A stretch of DNA of 64,000 nucleotides from assembly GCA_028622995.1 (NCBI GenBank), contig JAJQJQ010000004.1:3596001-3660000 (forward strand), read 5' to 3'. Origin of the DNA: Panagrolaimus kolymaensis (Eukaryota > Nematoda > Chromadorea > Rhabditida > Panagrolaimidae). The position numbers and the translations under genes are program-made. Positions 22,708-33,542 of the stretch are shown piece after piece (position 1 is the stretch's first letter; every line of letters starts with the position of its first letter). The notes under the pieces were generated by a model. It saw nothing but the letters and a program-made list of their open reading frames with translations. It made no database searches and was not told the origin of the DNA.

Positions 22708-24003
22708 TTATTCCTTTGGTTTAGGAGCTTCTGCGAATTCATTAAGAATAATTTCATCTTTAGGATGAGTATAATGAGCTTCTTGAACTGATAAATATGC
22801 AAATACTTTAGCAAATCTATTTATCATATCCAATTGGGGAACTTCAATTTCAATAATTTAAGTTGCTTGTGGTTTATCTTTACGAGCTGCTTCATGAAAA
22901 GTTTGAACTTGCTAAGGTAAAAGACGCATTTGACTTATATGTTAGGAAAATTTTTATTATCGTTAACATTTTTACCGTTTATTGATATAACAATTTTTAA
23001 AAAGAAGGAGATAAAAAAGCTCAAGTTGTCAACATTAGTTTACGCATAAAATCAGTCATAATAATTTTGGCTTTGACAATCTTCACTTGCACTATCTAAT
23101 TATGAACCATGACTTTGATCATCAGTGATTTCGCATTGATTCTAAAAAAAATTATAACTTGGTTTTCAGAAAATTAATGACTTACTGAAATCGAAAAACT
23201 TTCTTTTTCGACAATGTCTTCAAAGCTCAATTCTGGTTTACTATCATTGATTGCTTCCCAAGGAAGAGAAACGGACAATTTATCGTAAGACTTAGTAACT
23301 AAAATAAGTAATTTATTTTGTAACTTTCTAAATTCCTTTAACTTACAATATATATATATAAAAAATTTGGTTTTTTAGAAAGACTTTAGAAATGGATTTT
23401 TTTTAGCGCTATGATGAAAGTAAATTACAAAAAGTTTTAAACTATGGAACGCATAAAAGTATTAATCAAACGTTTTTTTTAAGACTCTTATTGTATTATT
23501 TAAAAAAGAATACAATCCAACTACGAGAACGCATATGGGATAAGCTAGAGTTAAACAATCAAGATATTACCTTTGGATAAGCTGTCATCATTGTTGTTCT
23601 TGCTAATTATTTCCACTTTGGCTTTCACGGGAGCAATATGATTTCATCGTGGATTATTTGTTTTGGGAGGGGTGGGACAATTTTCATCTTCGCTAACATC
23701 ATAACCTTTATTGGAAGCATTATCATTTTGAGAATATTTTAGTTTTTGGTTCTCCCTTTCACGCTCTTGTTGTTCCCTTTTAATGTGATCAGCCTCATCA
23801 CGCTCCCGTTGTTGCTCCAACTGAACGCGTTCGGCCTCATCACGTTCACATTGTCGGCGCTCTGCCTCCATTCTTTCTTTTTGATGATTCTTTTGAACTG
23901 CTTCAAGGGAGGATTTAAATTCATCACAGTCCTTTAAACGCTGTTCCTTTTCTGCATTTTCATTGTGATTTTTGTCATCCGATTTAAGAGAAATGGAAGA
24001 CAT
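22708..24003 (-). pseudogene. Broken multi-exon gene fragment in left arm (mirror of 31880-33175)
   Basis: Exact mirror of the right-arm copy; see the entry at 31880 for exon structure. It has the same stops at the mirrored positions, so both copies carry the same lesions. Confidence 0.55.
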
Positions 24004-24813
24004 ATCTTTAATTAAAATAATTTTAAAATAAAACAAGTTTAAGAAAATAAAATTTCACGAGTAAAATTAAAGAAAAATTTAACATTAAGCGTATGTACCA
24101 GCAAATTATCATAATGAACTTTAACAACAAGCTCTTTAATAATCTTTCATCCGAAAAAAGTTGCAAAATCAAACGCTTAAATAAAAAATTTGACTAATAA
24201 ATCACCTGGCGCTTTTTCTTTTTACTTTCCGCTTACTTACACTGTCTCTTGAACTTTAATTTTTTTATATAAAACAAATTTGTCTTTGAAAGAGCTTATT
24301 TTGAACTGAGCCGTCAAAAAAAAAAATTGCGCTTTTTTACTCTTTTCGTCAGATCCTTTTTTCCAAACAAAAAAAAAATAATGCTTTTAAACCAATTTTT
24401 TCTCTTGAAAAATTTAAGTATGGCTAATAATATTATTTTGTTTGTGCAAACAATACAATCAATGTGGTCATTTCACACATTTGAGGTCCATCGAATGGTG
24501 GAGCTGAATATTTAGAACAAAGTCCAGTGGGAAACTGAGCTCAACGATTACTAATTAATACAGTGAAACTTAAGAAAAGGCTATTATTCCCGTAAACATC
24601 AGTCATTAATACTTGGATTTAGCCATTTTAACAAAAAGTACAAAAATATGTAAATACTATTTTACATTACACTCAAATCTTCTAAATCCTTAACCTTAAA
24701 AGTTATTAATTCTTTGTCGTTCATTAACAGGTGAAGAATGTGTAATTGAAAATGCACCACATAGCTCATATAAATAACAAAATGACTGGCATTATTAGTG
24801 ACAATTAATTTGT

Positions 24814-25239
24814 ATGCCAGCAGAAAAAATTTTTAATAATAAAACTTTCGATCTCGAAGATTTAGAAATTGTCACATGGAGAGGAAATATTTATAATTCT
24901 TATATTTCTACGGCTATAATTCGTTATGACGTTAACAAAGAAAGTTTCGTTATTGACGATTTTAATATAAACCTCGATACTGCCGATGCAACGTCAGTTA
25001 GAAAAACTAATAAAAGAAAACCCAATTACGATACCATAGTTGTAACACCAAAAATGATTAAAATTGAAGATGACTTAAATCAACCAAATACTCAAACCAT
25101 TGCAATTGCTGTAGAAATGGAGCAATGGATATTGATAATAAAGATTTTGAAAAAGAGGGTTGGTATTAAAAAGAGTGTTGAAACTTGGAAGTCTTACGCT
25201 TATAAAAAAATTAGTAGTATGACAGATAATCTGAAATGA
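24814..25239 (+). CDS. 141-aa ORF in left arm, unrecognised
   Basis: An open frame beginning MPAEKIFNNKTFDLEDLEIV. It is rich in D, N, I and K, with a basic KRKPNYDTIVVTPKMIK segment and a lysine-rich C-terminus. It lies upstream of, and on the same strand as, the Helitron-like region, so it could be the relic of that element's N-terminal coding part. No domain is recognised. An identical copy is present in the other arm (30644-31069, minus). Confidence 0.35.
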   Translation: MPAEKIFNNKTFDLEDLEIVTWRGNIYNSYISTAIIRYDVNKESFVIDDFNINLDTADATSVRKTNKRKPNYDTIVVTPKMIKIEDDLNQPNTQTIAIAVEMEQWILIIKILKKRVGIKKSVETWKSYAYKKISSMTDNLK

Positions 25240-25389
25240 AAAAATGATTGTAATTAATCAAAAATGAATGCAGCGGTAAAATTGAATGAAATGCAAAGAA
25301 AACGAGAAGTAGCAAGGGAAAAAAGATTATTATTATTAGCACCTGAAAATAATAATTGAAGTAACGAATTGATACAGCTCTCGAAAAAA

Positions 25390-26790
25390 ATTTTTATTTC
25401 AGAGAGCAAACAATAATCTTAAACATCAAAATGCTGAGATGATGCGGTTCTCGTGAAAATGAAACAAATGTAGAAAAACGACGTGAAAGATGATGGGATA
25501 GCGTAAAAGAAAGTATAGCAGATTCAAGGAAATTACAAAAAAAATTGAACCCTAACAAGCTTTGGATAAAGTTAAATATAAAAGGCGATGTGTGTCTTAA
25601 ATTATAAAACATTTTGTGAAAAGAGTGGAGCTTGTTTTAAAAATGTTAATCTTATTTATTACGAGAAAGGATTAAATTTGTATTCACTAGTAAAGCCGAA
25701 TATTTTAAACAAGAAAAACGGCAACCAGATGGAATCTGTAATTTATGCTGTCGACTATGTAAAATAATAATAGATTCATCAGTTGATGATTATCCCAAAG
25801 ATTTATAAACGTTTATGAGGAAGCTAGTATAAGGATAAAAGCTTAGTTTAAAACTTTCATACTAATATTCGTAATTATAACACGAGTCATAGTTTGCAAA
25901 GATGCATCCAAAACATGTTACCATACATACTAACATTAAAACATCAAGGAAGAGTTTTGTACATAATGAGTCGAATTTTTTATTCAAGTAACAAAGCCAA
26001 TGCATTTGACTATCAACTTTATATTCTTGACAGTCATAAAGCAACAAAATAAAGAATAAATGCTCCTACCAATTTGGAAGCGAATTTGAATGGAAATTTA
26101 ATGGGAATGATTGATAAAGCTATGAGGGAACATAAAGTTAATGTGCAAAGTTTTGTAATGTTAAAGGAAACAACTGAAAGAGATAAAGCTGAAAAATAAG
26201 CTAATAATGAATCCATTCAAGGTTTAAAGTTAATAATTTTTGTTAATAAACCTAATGCAAAAAGGAATTATGATGCAATTGTTGCCTTTGAAGTAGCATT
26301 GATCTAAGGTCAGAATGGAGAAATTTTCAAAGAAAATATTGTTATTATAAAAAGGAATATTGATGGTGAATTCAAAAATATTTAAAAGATGGTGATAATA
26401 CGACGGATCTTTAGTTTATCCATTGTTTAATACACCCGGAAAATTTGATTTTTATGAATTTACCAAAAGAAAGATCCAAACAAACCAAATTCACAAAAAA
26501 AATGAGTAAACAAGAATATCACGCTTATAAATATCATGTAAGAGATGAAAAGGCGAATGGCTTATTGCATTATGGTGGAATGCTTTTCTTACAACATTTA
26601 TTTCAAGGGCAAAAACAGAAAAAGATCGATTAAATTATTTGAGATTTAACCAAGACAAAATCAATGCCGCTATTTACTTACTGATTTGCATTAAGAATTA
26701 AATAAAAAAGCATGAAAGGATGACAAATTACCAGGAAGTATTTATGGTTTACCAAGTTCATTTTATGAAAGATCAATGGTGTATTAGAGC
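25390..26790 (+). pseudogene. Decayed Helitron Rep N-terminal (Helitron_like_N) region, left arm
   Basis: Across three frames, and in the right order for a Helitron Rep/helicase, I read several family pieces. A zinc-binding-like CNLCCRLCK (about 25740) comes first. Then come NFHTNIRNYNTSHS (about 25850), AFDYQLYILD (about 26000) and a PNAKRNYDAIVAFEVAL segment. After those come a YPLFNTPGKF segment, then MSKQEYHAYKYHVRDE, and RFNQDKINAAIY followed by GSIYGLPSSFYERSM (about 26740). The order corresponds to the conserved C..CC, F..NIRxYN, QLYIYD, YDxPTxxEVA, YPLLFPHG, YYAYR and LPSSFxGSPR blocks. Multiple TAA/TGA stops and at least three frameshifts destroy it. The two-histidine/two-tyrosine catalytic part and the helicase are absent downstream. 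Confidence 0.7.
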
Positions 26791-27160
26791 GAATAGATTT
26801 AGAGAGAAGTGCATCTTCAAAAAGATTGAAAATTGAGTTATTACCGAACTAATATTTTTCTGCGTCCTTTGACAACTGGACGAATAAGTTTTTTGAAATT
26901 AAATTATTCTCTTTTTATTTTTTTTACATTCGTGGCTTTCTTTTGTTGCTTAAAGTGCATAGGTTTTCAGCAAAAGATGCTAAATTGCTGTAGCTTGCTA
27001 GTTTGTTACAATTTATTCGTACCCATTAAAACACCACTTTCATTGTGATTTTGGAAAGAAACTACGGGATTATTAACCAAAAGATTGCCTAATTGTCCTG
27101 ATGTGGATGGAGCTAACCGGTAGTCTTTTGTGTGCAACATATTTAAAACCATTTGGTATT

Positions 27161-27772
27161 TCATGAATCACCACTATCGTCATCAACGCTGTTATTTTCT
27201 TTTTCCTTTTCATCATTGAATTGGAGTTCATAAAAGAATTTCAATGGACTTTCTTCCATGGCTCTTCGTTCATCGGGCGTGAAATCATTGATGAGTTTGA
27301 GTTATTTTTGAAATTTTGGGCCTTCAAGTTCATCAATTTTGTTTAAAACATAATATCCTACAGCTTCAAAAAATCTTTGGGAATAAAGAAAGTCATCTTA
27401 AAAAGTATAAAATTTAAATTCCGCATCGGTGAAAGAACCAAAAAATAAATTTAGTAAATTTTTAATCCTTGGGTGATGAAACAAATTCAAAATGATTATG
27501 TGGTTCAAGAAATTTTTTAAGTTGTTTTGGATTCATTTCAACATCTATGTTTTCTTTTTTATCCGTATGTTACGTAACATTTTTAAGGATGGAGCAATAA
27601 TATCGCGTGGATTAACTTCAATGGTAAAATCAGGGATAGCAATGGAGTGAAGAATAATTTTTGTCGCTTCGGATGGAAGAATATCAGCAGCAGTTGTTTG
27701 AGTGGCTATTAAAGCAGATAAACATTGGAGAAGTTGAGCAAATAAAAATGCGAAAAAGGATATAAATGACAT
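27161..27772 (-). pseudogene. Broken signal-peptide protein fragment, left arm (mirror of 28111-28722)
   Basis: Mirror copy of the right-arm fragment described at 28111, with the same breaks. Confidence 0.45.
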
Positions 27773-27816
27773 TGAAATAAATTTTAATAATGAAAAGAGT
27801 TGTTGTTGTTATTATT

Positions 27817-28066
27817 GGATGCATCACGATTATGTCCCTTATTATTTCACCTTCGAAACACCATCATAATGGATTGAGCTTTATTTCAAAACGGCTATTT
27901 TTATGATTTGATGCTTGCGTGTTTGGTGCTTTTAGTTTATGTTTATTTCATAGAAATTAGTAGCCAAATAAGTTATTCTAATATGCCTTATAATCAAAAA
28001 TAAATTAACGGAGTCCGTTGTTATCCACAAAGCAAGCATTAGAAAATAAGTATGACATGCCACAAT
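27817..28066. other. Unique 250-bp spacer between the arms
   Basis: This is the only part of the element that is not mirrored. The arms stop matching at 27817 (G) opposite 28066 (T). It is AT-rich and has no long ORF. Being single-copy, it is the natural anchor for checking the structure with reads or PCR. Confidence 0.85.
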
Positions 28067-28110
28067 AATAATAACAACAACAACTCTTTTCATTATTAAA
28101 ATTTATTTCA

Positions 28111-28722
28111 ATGTCATTTATATCCTTTTTCGCATTTTTATTTGCTCAACTTCTCCAATGTTTATCTGCTTTAATAGCCACTCAAACAACTGCTGCTGAT
28201 ATTCTTCCATCCGAAGCGACAAAAATTATTCTTCACTCCATTGCTATCCCTGATTTTACCATTGAAGTTAATCCACGCGATATTATTGCTCCATCCTTAA
28301 AAATGTTACGTAACATACGGATAAAAAAGAAAACATAGATGTTGAAATGAATCCAAAACAACTTAAAAAATTTCTTGAACCACATAATCATTTTGAATTT
28401 GTTTCATCACCCAAGGATTAAAAATTTACTAAATTTATTTTTTGGTTCTTTCACCGATGCGGAATTTAAATTTTATACTTTTTAAGATGACTTTCTTTAT
28501 TCCCAAAGATTTTTTGAAGCTGTAGGATATTATGTTTTAAACAAAATTGATGAACTTGAAGGCCCAAAATTTCAAAAATAACTCAAACTCATCAATGATT
28601 TCACGCCCGATGAACGAAGAGCCATGGAAGAAAGTCCATTGAAATTCTTTTATGAACTCCAATTCAATGATGAAAAGGAAAAAGAAAATAACAGCGTTGA
28701 TGACGATAGTGGTGATTCATGA
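28111..28722 (+). pseudogene. Broken gene fragment with signal peptide, right arm
   Basis: The frame opens with a hydrophobic leader (MSFISFFAFLFAQLLQCLSAL) and runs 75 codons (IAIPDFTIEVNPRDIIAPSL). It then breaks and resumes in another frame with two internal TAA stops (LFFGSFTDAEFKFYTF, then FFEAVGYYVLNKIDEL and FTPDERRAMEESPLKFFY). It ends in an acidic tail with a TGA at 28720-28722. This looks like a captured secreted-protein gene that has decayed. I do not recognise the family. The left arm carries the identical copy. Confidence 0.45.
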
Positions 28723-29092
28723 AATACCAAATGGTTTTAAATATGTTGCACACAAAAGACTACCGGTTAGCTCCATCCACATCAGGACAATTAGGCAATC
28801 TTTTGGTTAATAATCCCGTAGTTTCTTTCCAAAATCACAATGAAAGTGGTGTTTTAATGGGTACGAATAAATTGTAACAAACTAGCAAGCTACAGCAATT
28901 TAGCATCTTTTGCTGAAAACCTATGCACTTTAAGCAACAAAAGAAAGCCACGAATGTAAAAAAAATAAAAAGAGAATAATTTAATTTCAAAAAACTTATT
29001 CGTCCAGTTGTCAAAGGACGCAGAAAAATATTAGTTCGGTAATAACTCAATTTTCAATCTTTTTGAAGATGCACTTCTCTCTAAATCTATTC

Positions 29093-30493
29093 GCTCTAAT
29101 ACACCATTGATCTTTCATAAAATGAACTTGGTAAACCATAAATACTTCCTGGTAATTTGTCATCCTTTCATGCTTTTTTATTTAATTCTTAATGCAAATC
29201 AGTAAGTAAATAGCGGCATTGATTTTGTCTTGGTTAAATCTCAAATAATTTAATCGATCTTTTTCTGTTTTTGCCCTTGAAATAAATGTTGTAAGAAAAG
29301 CATTCCACCATAATGCAATAAGCCATTCGCCTTTTCATCTCTTACATGATATTTATAAGCGTGATATTCTTGTTTACTCATTTTTTTTGTGAATTTGGTT
29401 TGTTTGGATCTTTCTTTTGGTAAATTCATAAAAATCAAATTTTCCGGGTGTATTAAACAATGGATAAACTAAAGATCCGTCGTATTATCACCATCTTTTA
29501 AATATTTTTGAATTCACCATCAATATTCCTTTTTATAATAACAATATTTTCTTTGAAAATTTCTCCATTCTGACCTTAGATCAATGCTACTTCAAAGGCA
29601 ACAATTGCATCATAATTCCTTTTTGCATTAGGTTTATTAACAAAAATTATTAACTTTAAACCTTGAATGGATTCATTATTAGCTTATTTTTCAGCTTTAT
29701 CTCTTTCAGTTGTTTCCTTTAACATTACAAAACTTTGCACATTAACTTTATGTTCCCTCATAGCTTTATCAATCATTCCCATTAAATTTCCATTCAAATT
29801 CGCTTCCAAATTGGTAGGAGCATTTATTCTTTATTTTGTTGCTTTATGACTGTCAAGAATATAAAGTTGATAGTCAAATGCATTGGCTTTGTTACTTGAA
29901 TAAAAAATTCGACTCATTATGTACAAAACTCTTCCTTGATGTTTTAATGTTAGTATGTATGGTAACATGTTTTGGATGCATCTTTGCAAACTATGACTCG
30001 TGTTATAATTACGAATATTAGTATGAAAGTTTTAAACTAAGCTTTTATCCTTATACTAGCTTCCTCATAAACGTTTATAAATCTTTGGGATAATCATCAA
30101 CTGATGAATCTATTATTATTTTACATAGTCGACAGCATAAATTACAGATTCCATCTGGTTGCCGTTTTTCTTGTTTAAAATATTCGGCTTTACTAGTGAA
30201 TACAAATTTAATCCTTTCTCGTAATAAATAAGATTAACATTTTTAAAACAAGCTCCACTCTTTTCACAAAATGTTTTATAATTTAAGACACACATCGCCT
30301 TTTATATTTAACTTTATCCAAAGCTTGTTAGGGTTCAATTTTTTTTGTAATTTCCTTGAATCTGCTATACTTTCTTTTACGCTATCCCATCATCTTTCAC
30401 GTCGTTTTTCTACATTTGTTTCATTTTCACGAGAACCGCATCATCTCAGCATTTTGATGTTTAAGATTATTGTTTGCTCTCTGAAATAAAAAT
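29093..30493 (-). pseudogene. Decayed Helitron Rep N-terminal region, right arm
   Basis: Exact mirror of the left-arm copy (25390-26790), read on the minus strand and carrying the same stops and frameshifts. Confidence 0.7.
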
Positions 30494-30643
30494 TTTTTTC
30501 GAGAGCTGTATCAATTCGTTACTTCAATTATTATTTTCAGGTGCTAATAATAATAATCTTTTTTCCCTTGCTACTTCTCGTTTTCTTTGCATTTCATTCA
30601 ATTTTACCGCTGCATTCATTTTTGATTAATTACAATCATTTTT

Positions 30644-31069
30644 TCATTTCAGATTATCTGTCATACTACTAATTTTTTTATAAGCGTAAGACTTCCAAGT
30701 TTCAACACTCTTTTTAATACCAACCCTCTTTTTCAAAATCTTTATTATCAATATCCATTGCTCCATTTCTACAGCAATTGCAATGGTTTGAGTATTTGGT
30801 TGATTTAAGTCATCTTCAATTTTAATCATTTTTGGTGTTACAACTATGGTATCGTAATTGGGTTTTCTTTTATTAGTTTTTCTAACTGACGTTGCATCGG
30901 CAGTATCGAGGTTTATATTAAAATCGTCAATAACGAAACTTTCTTTGTTAACGTCATAACGAATTATAGCCGTAGAAATATAAGAATTATAAATATTTCC
31001 TCTCCATGTGACAATTTCTAAATCTTCGAGATCGAAAGTTTTATTATTAAAAATTTTTTCTGCTGGCAT
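30644..31069 (-). CDS. 141-aa ORF in right arm, unrecognised
   Basis: Identical mirror of the ORF at 24814-25239. See that entry for composition and possible origin. Confidence 0.35.
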   Translation of the reverse strand: MPAEKIFNNKTFDLEDLEIVTWRGNIYNSYISTAIIRYDVNKESFVIDDFNINLDTADATSVRKTNKRKPNYDTIVVTPKMIKIEDDLNQPNTQTIAIAVEMEQWILIIKILKKRVGIKKSVETWKSYAYKKISSMTDNLK

Positions 31070-31879
31070 ACAAATTAATTGTCACTAATAATGCCAGTCA
31101 TTTTGTTATTTATATGAGCTATGTGGTGCATTTTCAATTACACATTCTTCACCTGTTAATGAACGACAAAGAATTAATAACTTTTAAGGTTAAGGATTTA
31201 GAAGATTTGAGTGTAATGTAAAATAGTATTTACATATTTTTGTACTTTTTGTTAAAATGGCTAAATCCAAGTATTAATGACTGATGTTTACGGGAATAAT
31301 AGCCTTTTCTTAAGTTTCACTGTATTAATTAGTAATCGTTGAGCTCAGTTTCCCACTGGACTTTGTTCTAAATATTCAGCTCCACCATTCGATGGACCTC
31401 AAATGTGTGAAATGACCACATTGATTGTATTGTTTGCACAAACAAAATAATATTATTAGCCATACTTAAATTTTTCAAGAGAAAAAATTGGTTTAAAAGC
31501 ATTATTTTTTTTTTGTTTGGAAAAAAGGATCTGACGAAAAGAGTAAAAAAGCGCAATTTTTTTTTTTGACGGCTCAGTTCAAAATAAGCTCTTTCAAAGA
31601 CAAATTTGTTTTATATAAAAAAATTAAAGTTCAAGAGACAGTGTAAGTAAGCGGAAAGTAAAAAGAAAAAGCGCCAGGTGATTTATTAGTCAAATTTTTT
31701 ATTTAAGCGTTTGATTTTGCAACTTTTTTCGGATGAAAGATTATTAAAGAGCTTGTTGTTAAAGTTCATTATGATAATTTGCTGGTACATACGCTTAATG
31801 TTAAATTTTTCTTTAATTTTACTCGTGAAATTTTATTTTCTTAAACTTGTTTTATTTTAAAATTATTTTAATTAAAGAT

Positions 31880-33175
31880 ATGTCTTCCATTTCTCTTAAA
31901 TCGGATGACAAAAATCACAATGAAAATGCAGAAAAGGAACAGCGTTTAAAGGACTGTGATGAATTTAAATCCTCCCTTGAAGCAGTTCAAAAGAATCATC
32001 AAAAAGAAAGAATGGAGGCAGAGCGCCGACAATGTGAACGTGATGAGGCCGAACGCGTTCAGTTGGAGCAACAACGGGAGCGTGATGAGGCTGATCACAT
32101 TAAAAGGGAACAACAAGAGCGTGAAAGGGAGAACCAAAAACTAAAATATTCTCAAAATGATAATGCTTCCAATAAAGGTTATGATGTTAGCGAAGATGAA
32201 AATTGTCCCACCCCTCCCAAAACAAATAATCCACGATGAAATCATATTGCTCCCGTGAAAGCCAAAGTGGAAATAATTAGCAAGAACAACAATGATGACA
32301 GCTTATCCAAAGGTAATATCTTGATTGTTTAACTCTAGCTTATCCCATATGCGTTCTCGTAGTTGGATTGTATTCTTTTTTAAATAATACAATAAGAGTC
32401 TTAAAAAAAACGTTTGATTAATACTTTTATGCGTTCCATAGTTTAAAACTTTTTGTAATTTACTTTCATCATAGCGCTAAAAAAAATCCATTTCTAAAGT
32501 CTTTCTAAAAAACCAAATTTTTTATATATATATATTGTAAGTTAAAGGAATTTAGAAAGTTACAAAATAAATTACTTATTTTAGTTACTAAGTCTTACGA
32601 TAAATTGTCCGTTTCTCTTCCTTGGGAAGCAATCAATGATAGTAAACCAGAATTGAGCTTTGAAGACATTGTCGAAAAAGAAAGTTTTTCGATTTCAGTA
32701 AGTCATTAATTTTCTGAAAACCAAGTTATAATTTTTTTTAGAATCAATGCGAAATCACTGATGATCAAAGTCATGGTTCATAATTAGATAGTGCAAGTGA
32801 AGATTGTCAAAGCCAAAATTATTATGACTGATTTTATGCGTAAACTAATGTTGACAACTTGAGCTTTTTTATCTCCTTCTTTTTAAAAATTGTTATATCA
32901 ATAAACGGTAAAAATGTTAACGATAATAAAAATTTTCCTAACATATAAGTCAAATGCGTCTTTTACCTTAGCAAGTTCAAACTTTTCATGAAGCAGCTCG
33001 TAAAGATAAACCACAAGCAACTTAAATTATTGAAATTGAAGTTCCCCAATTGGATATGATAAATAGATTTGCTAAAGTATTTGCATATTTATCAGTTCAA
33101 GAAGCTCATTATACTCATCCTAAAGATGAAATTATTCTTAATGAATTCGCAGAAGCTCCTAAACCAAAGGAATAA
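31880..33175 (+). pseudogene. Broken multi-exon gene fragment, right arm
   Basis: Exon-like pieces with good splice borders remain. The first (31880 to about 32315) encodes a coiled-coil, E/R/Q-rich segment (MSSISLKSDDKNHNENAEKE, then ERDEAERVQLEQQRERDEAD) and carries one TGA at 32237-32239. After a GTAATAT donor and a TTTTAG acceptor comes 32585-32697 (SYDKLSVSLPWEAINDS), then 32742-32783, ending in TAA. A further acceptor-led block (32972-33175) reads TFHEAARKDKPQAT, a TAA stop, then IIEIEVPQLDMINRFAKVFA, and ends APKPKE-stop. Retained introns argue for capture at DNA level rather than retroposition. I cannot name the source gene(s). Confidence 0.5.
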
Positions 33176-33317
33176 TCAATGCTTTGTATTTTCTTTGTCA
33201 TTTAATTATAATCCTGCCTTTTAACTTTTTTTAGTATTTGTTACTTTAAATATGTGACATTTGTAATAAAATATAAATAAAATTCGAATAAAAATCAGTA
33301 GAAAAGCAAAAAAAGAA

Positions 33318-33393
33318 AATATCGCGAACTTGCACAATTTTTTTATGGTCTCGACGCGAAAACAAACATCGCGACTTCGCGACGTCGCGAACT
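33318..33393. repeat. TCGCGA-rich terminal motif cluster, right end
   Basis: Mirror of the left-end cluster. It includes ATCGCGAACTTG, GTCTCGACGCGAAAAC and CGCGACTTCGCGACGTCGCG just inside the right boundary. Confidence 0.55.
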
Positions 33394-33405
33394 TTCACAA
33401 AAGCC

Positions 33406-33414
33406 AAACAAAGC
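33406..33414. repeat. 9-bp target-site duplication, right copy
   Basis: AAACAAAGC, identical and in the same orientation as 22469-22477. The bases beyond it (CGCGTTCAAACG) do not match the left flank, so the duplication is exactly 9 bp. Confidence 0.8.
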
Positions 33415-33542
33415 CGCGTTCAAACGTTTTCAAATTTATTTTTGTTTTCAACTTTGTCACTTGCTTCTTCGACGACCACTAACAACCATTTAATAATTCA
33501 ATCAATCAACGAATCGATTGATCTTTATTATTATTACTGAAT

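Larger units (their letters stand above)
22478..27816 (+). repeat. Left arm of the giant inverted repeat
   Basis: Begins GGCTTTTGTGAAAG and ends at ...TTGTTATTATT. It is the reverse complement of 28067-33405. The first 90 bp hold TCGCGA-rich mini-palindromes. Confidence 0.9.
22478..33405. mobile_element. 10.9-kb palindromic (foldback-type) element with 9-bp target duplication
   Basis: Two arms (22478-27816 and 28067-33405, 5,339 bp each) are reverse complements about position 27941.5. Every mirrored open frame has coordinates summing to 55,883, so there is no indel between arms. All stretches I compared were identical, including an AT dinucleotide run. The 250-bp spacer is not mirrored. The whole unit is bordered by the exact direct repeat AAACAAAGC. 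Long inverted repeats with 9-bp duplications are known for foldback and Mutator-like (MULE) DNA transposons. I see no intact transposase. The contents are a decayed Helitron-type region and broken gene fragments, present twice. A palindromic assembly error cannot be excluded from sequence alone, but it would not explain the duplication at the ends. Confidence 0.8.
28067..33405 (-). repeat. Right arm of the giant inverted repeat
   Basis: Reverse complement of 22478-27816. It ends ...CTTTCACAAAAGCC and is followed at once by the 9-bp duplication. Confidence 0.9.

Noticed and set aside
25239..25620. Alternative genetic code or stop recoding in the arm ORFs because many TAA codons sit where Gln might be expected
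   Set aside because: TGA and TAG also occur and frameshifts are needed to follow the Helitron blocks, which fits simple decay; flanking genes use all three stops normally.
27817..28066. Possible further pairing between the two halves of the spacer
   Set aside because: Only a short ATGCTTGC-like similarity is seen; mirrored comparison fails from the first base, so the spacer is treated as unique.
22478..33405. Reading the palindrome as a Polinton/Maverick or an integrated virus
   Set aside because: Polintons make 6-bp duplications and carry protein-primed polymerase, integrase, ATPase and capsid genes. None of these can be read here, the duplication is 9 bp, and the recognisable relic is Helitron-type.
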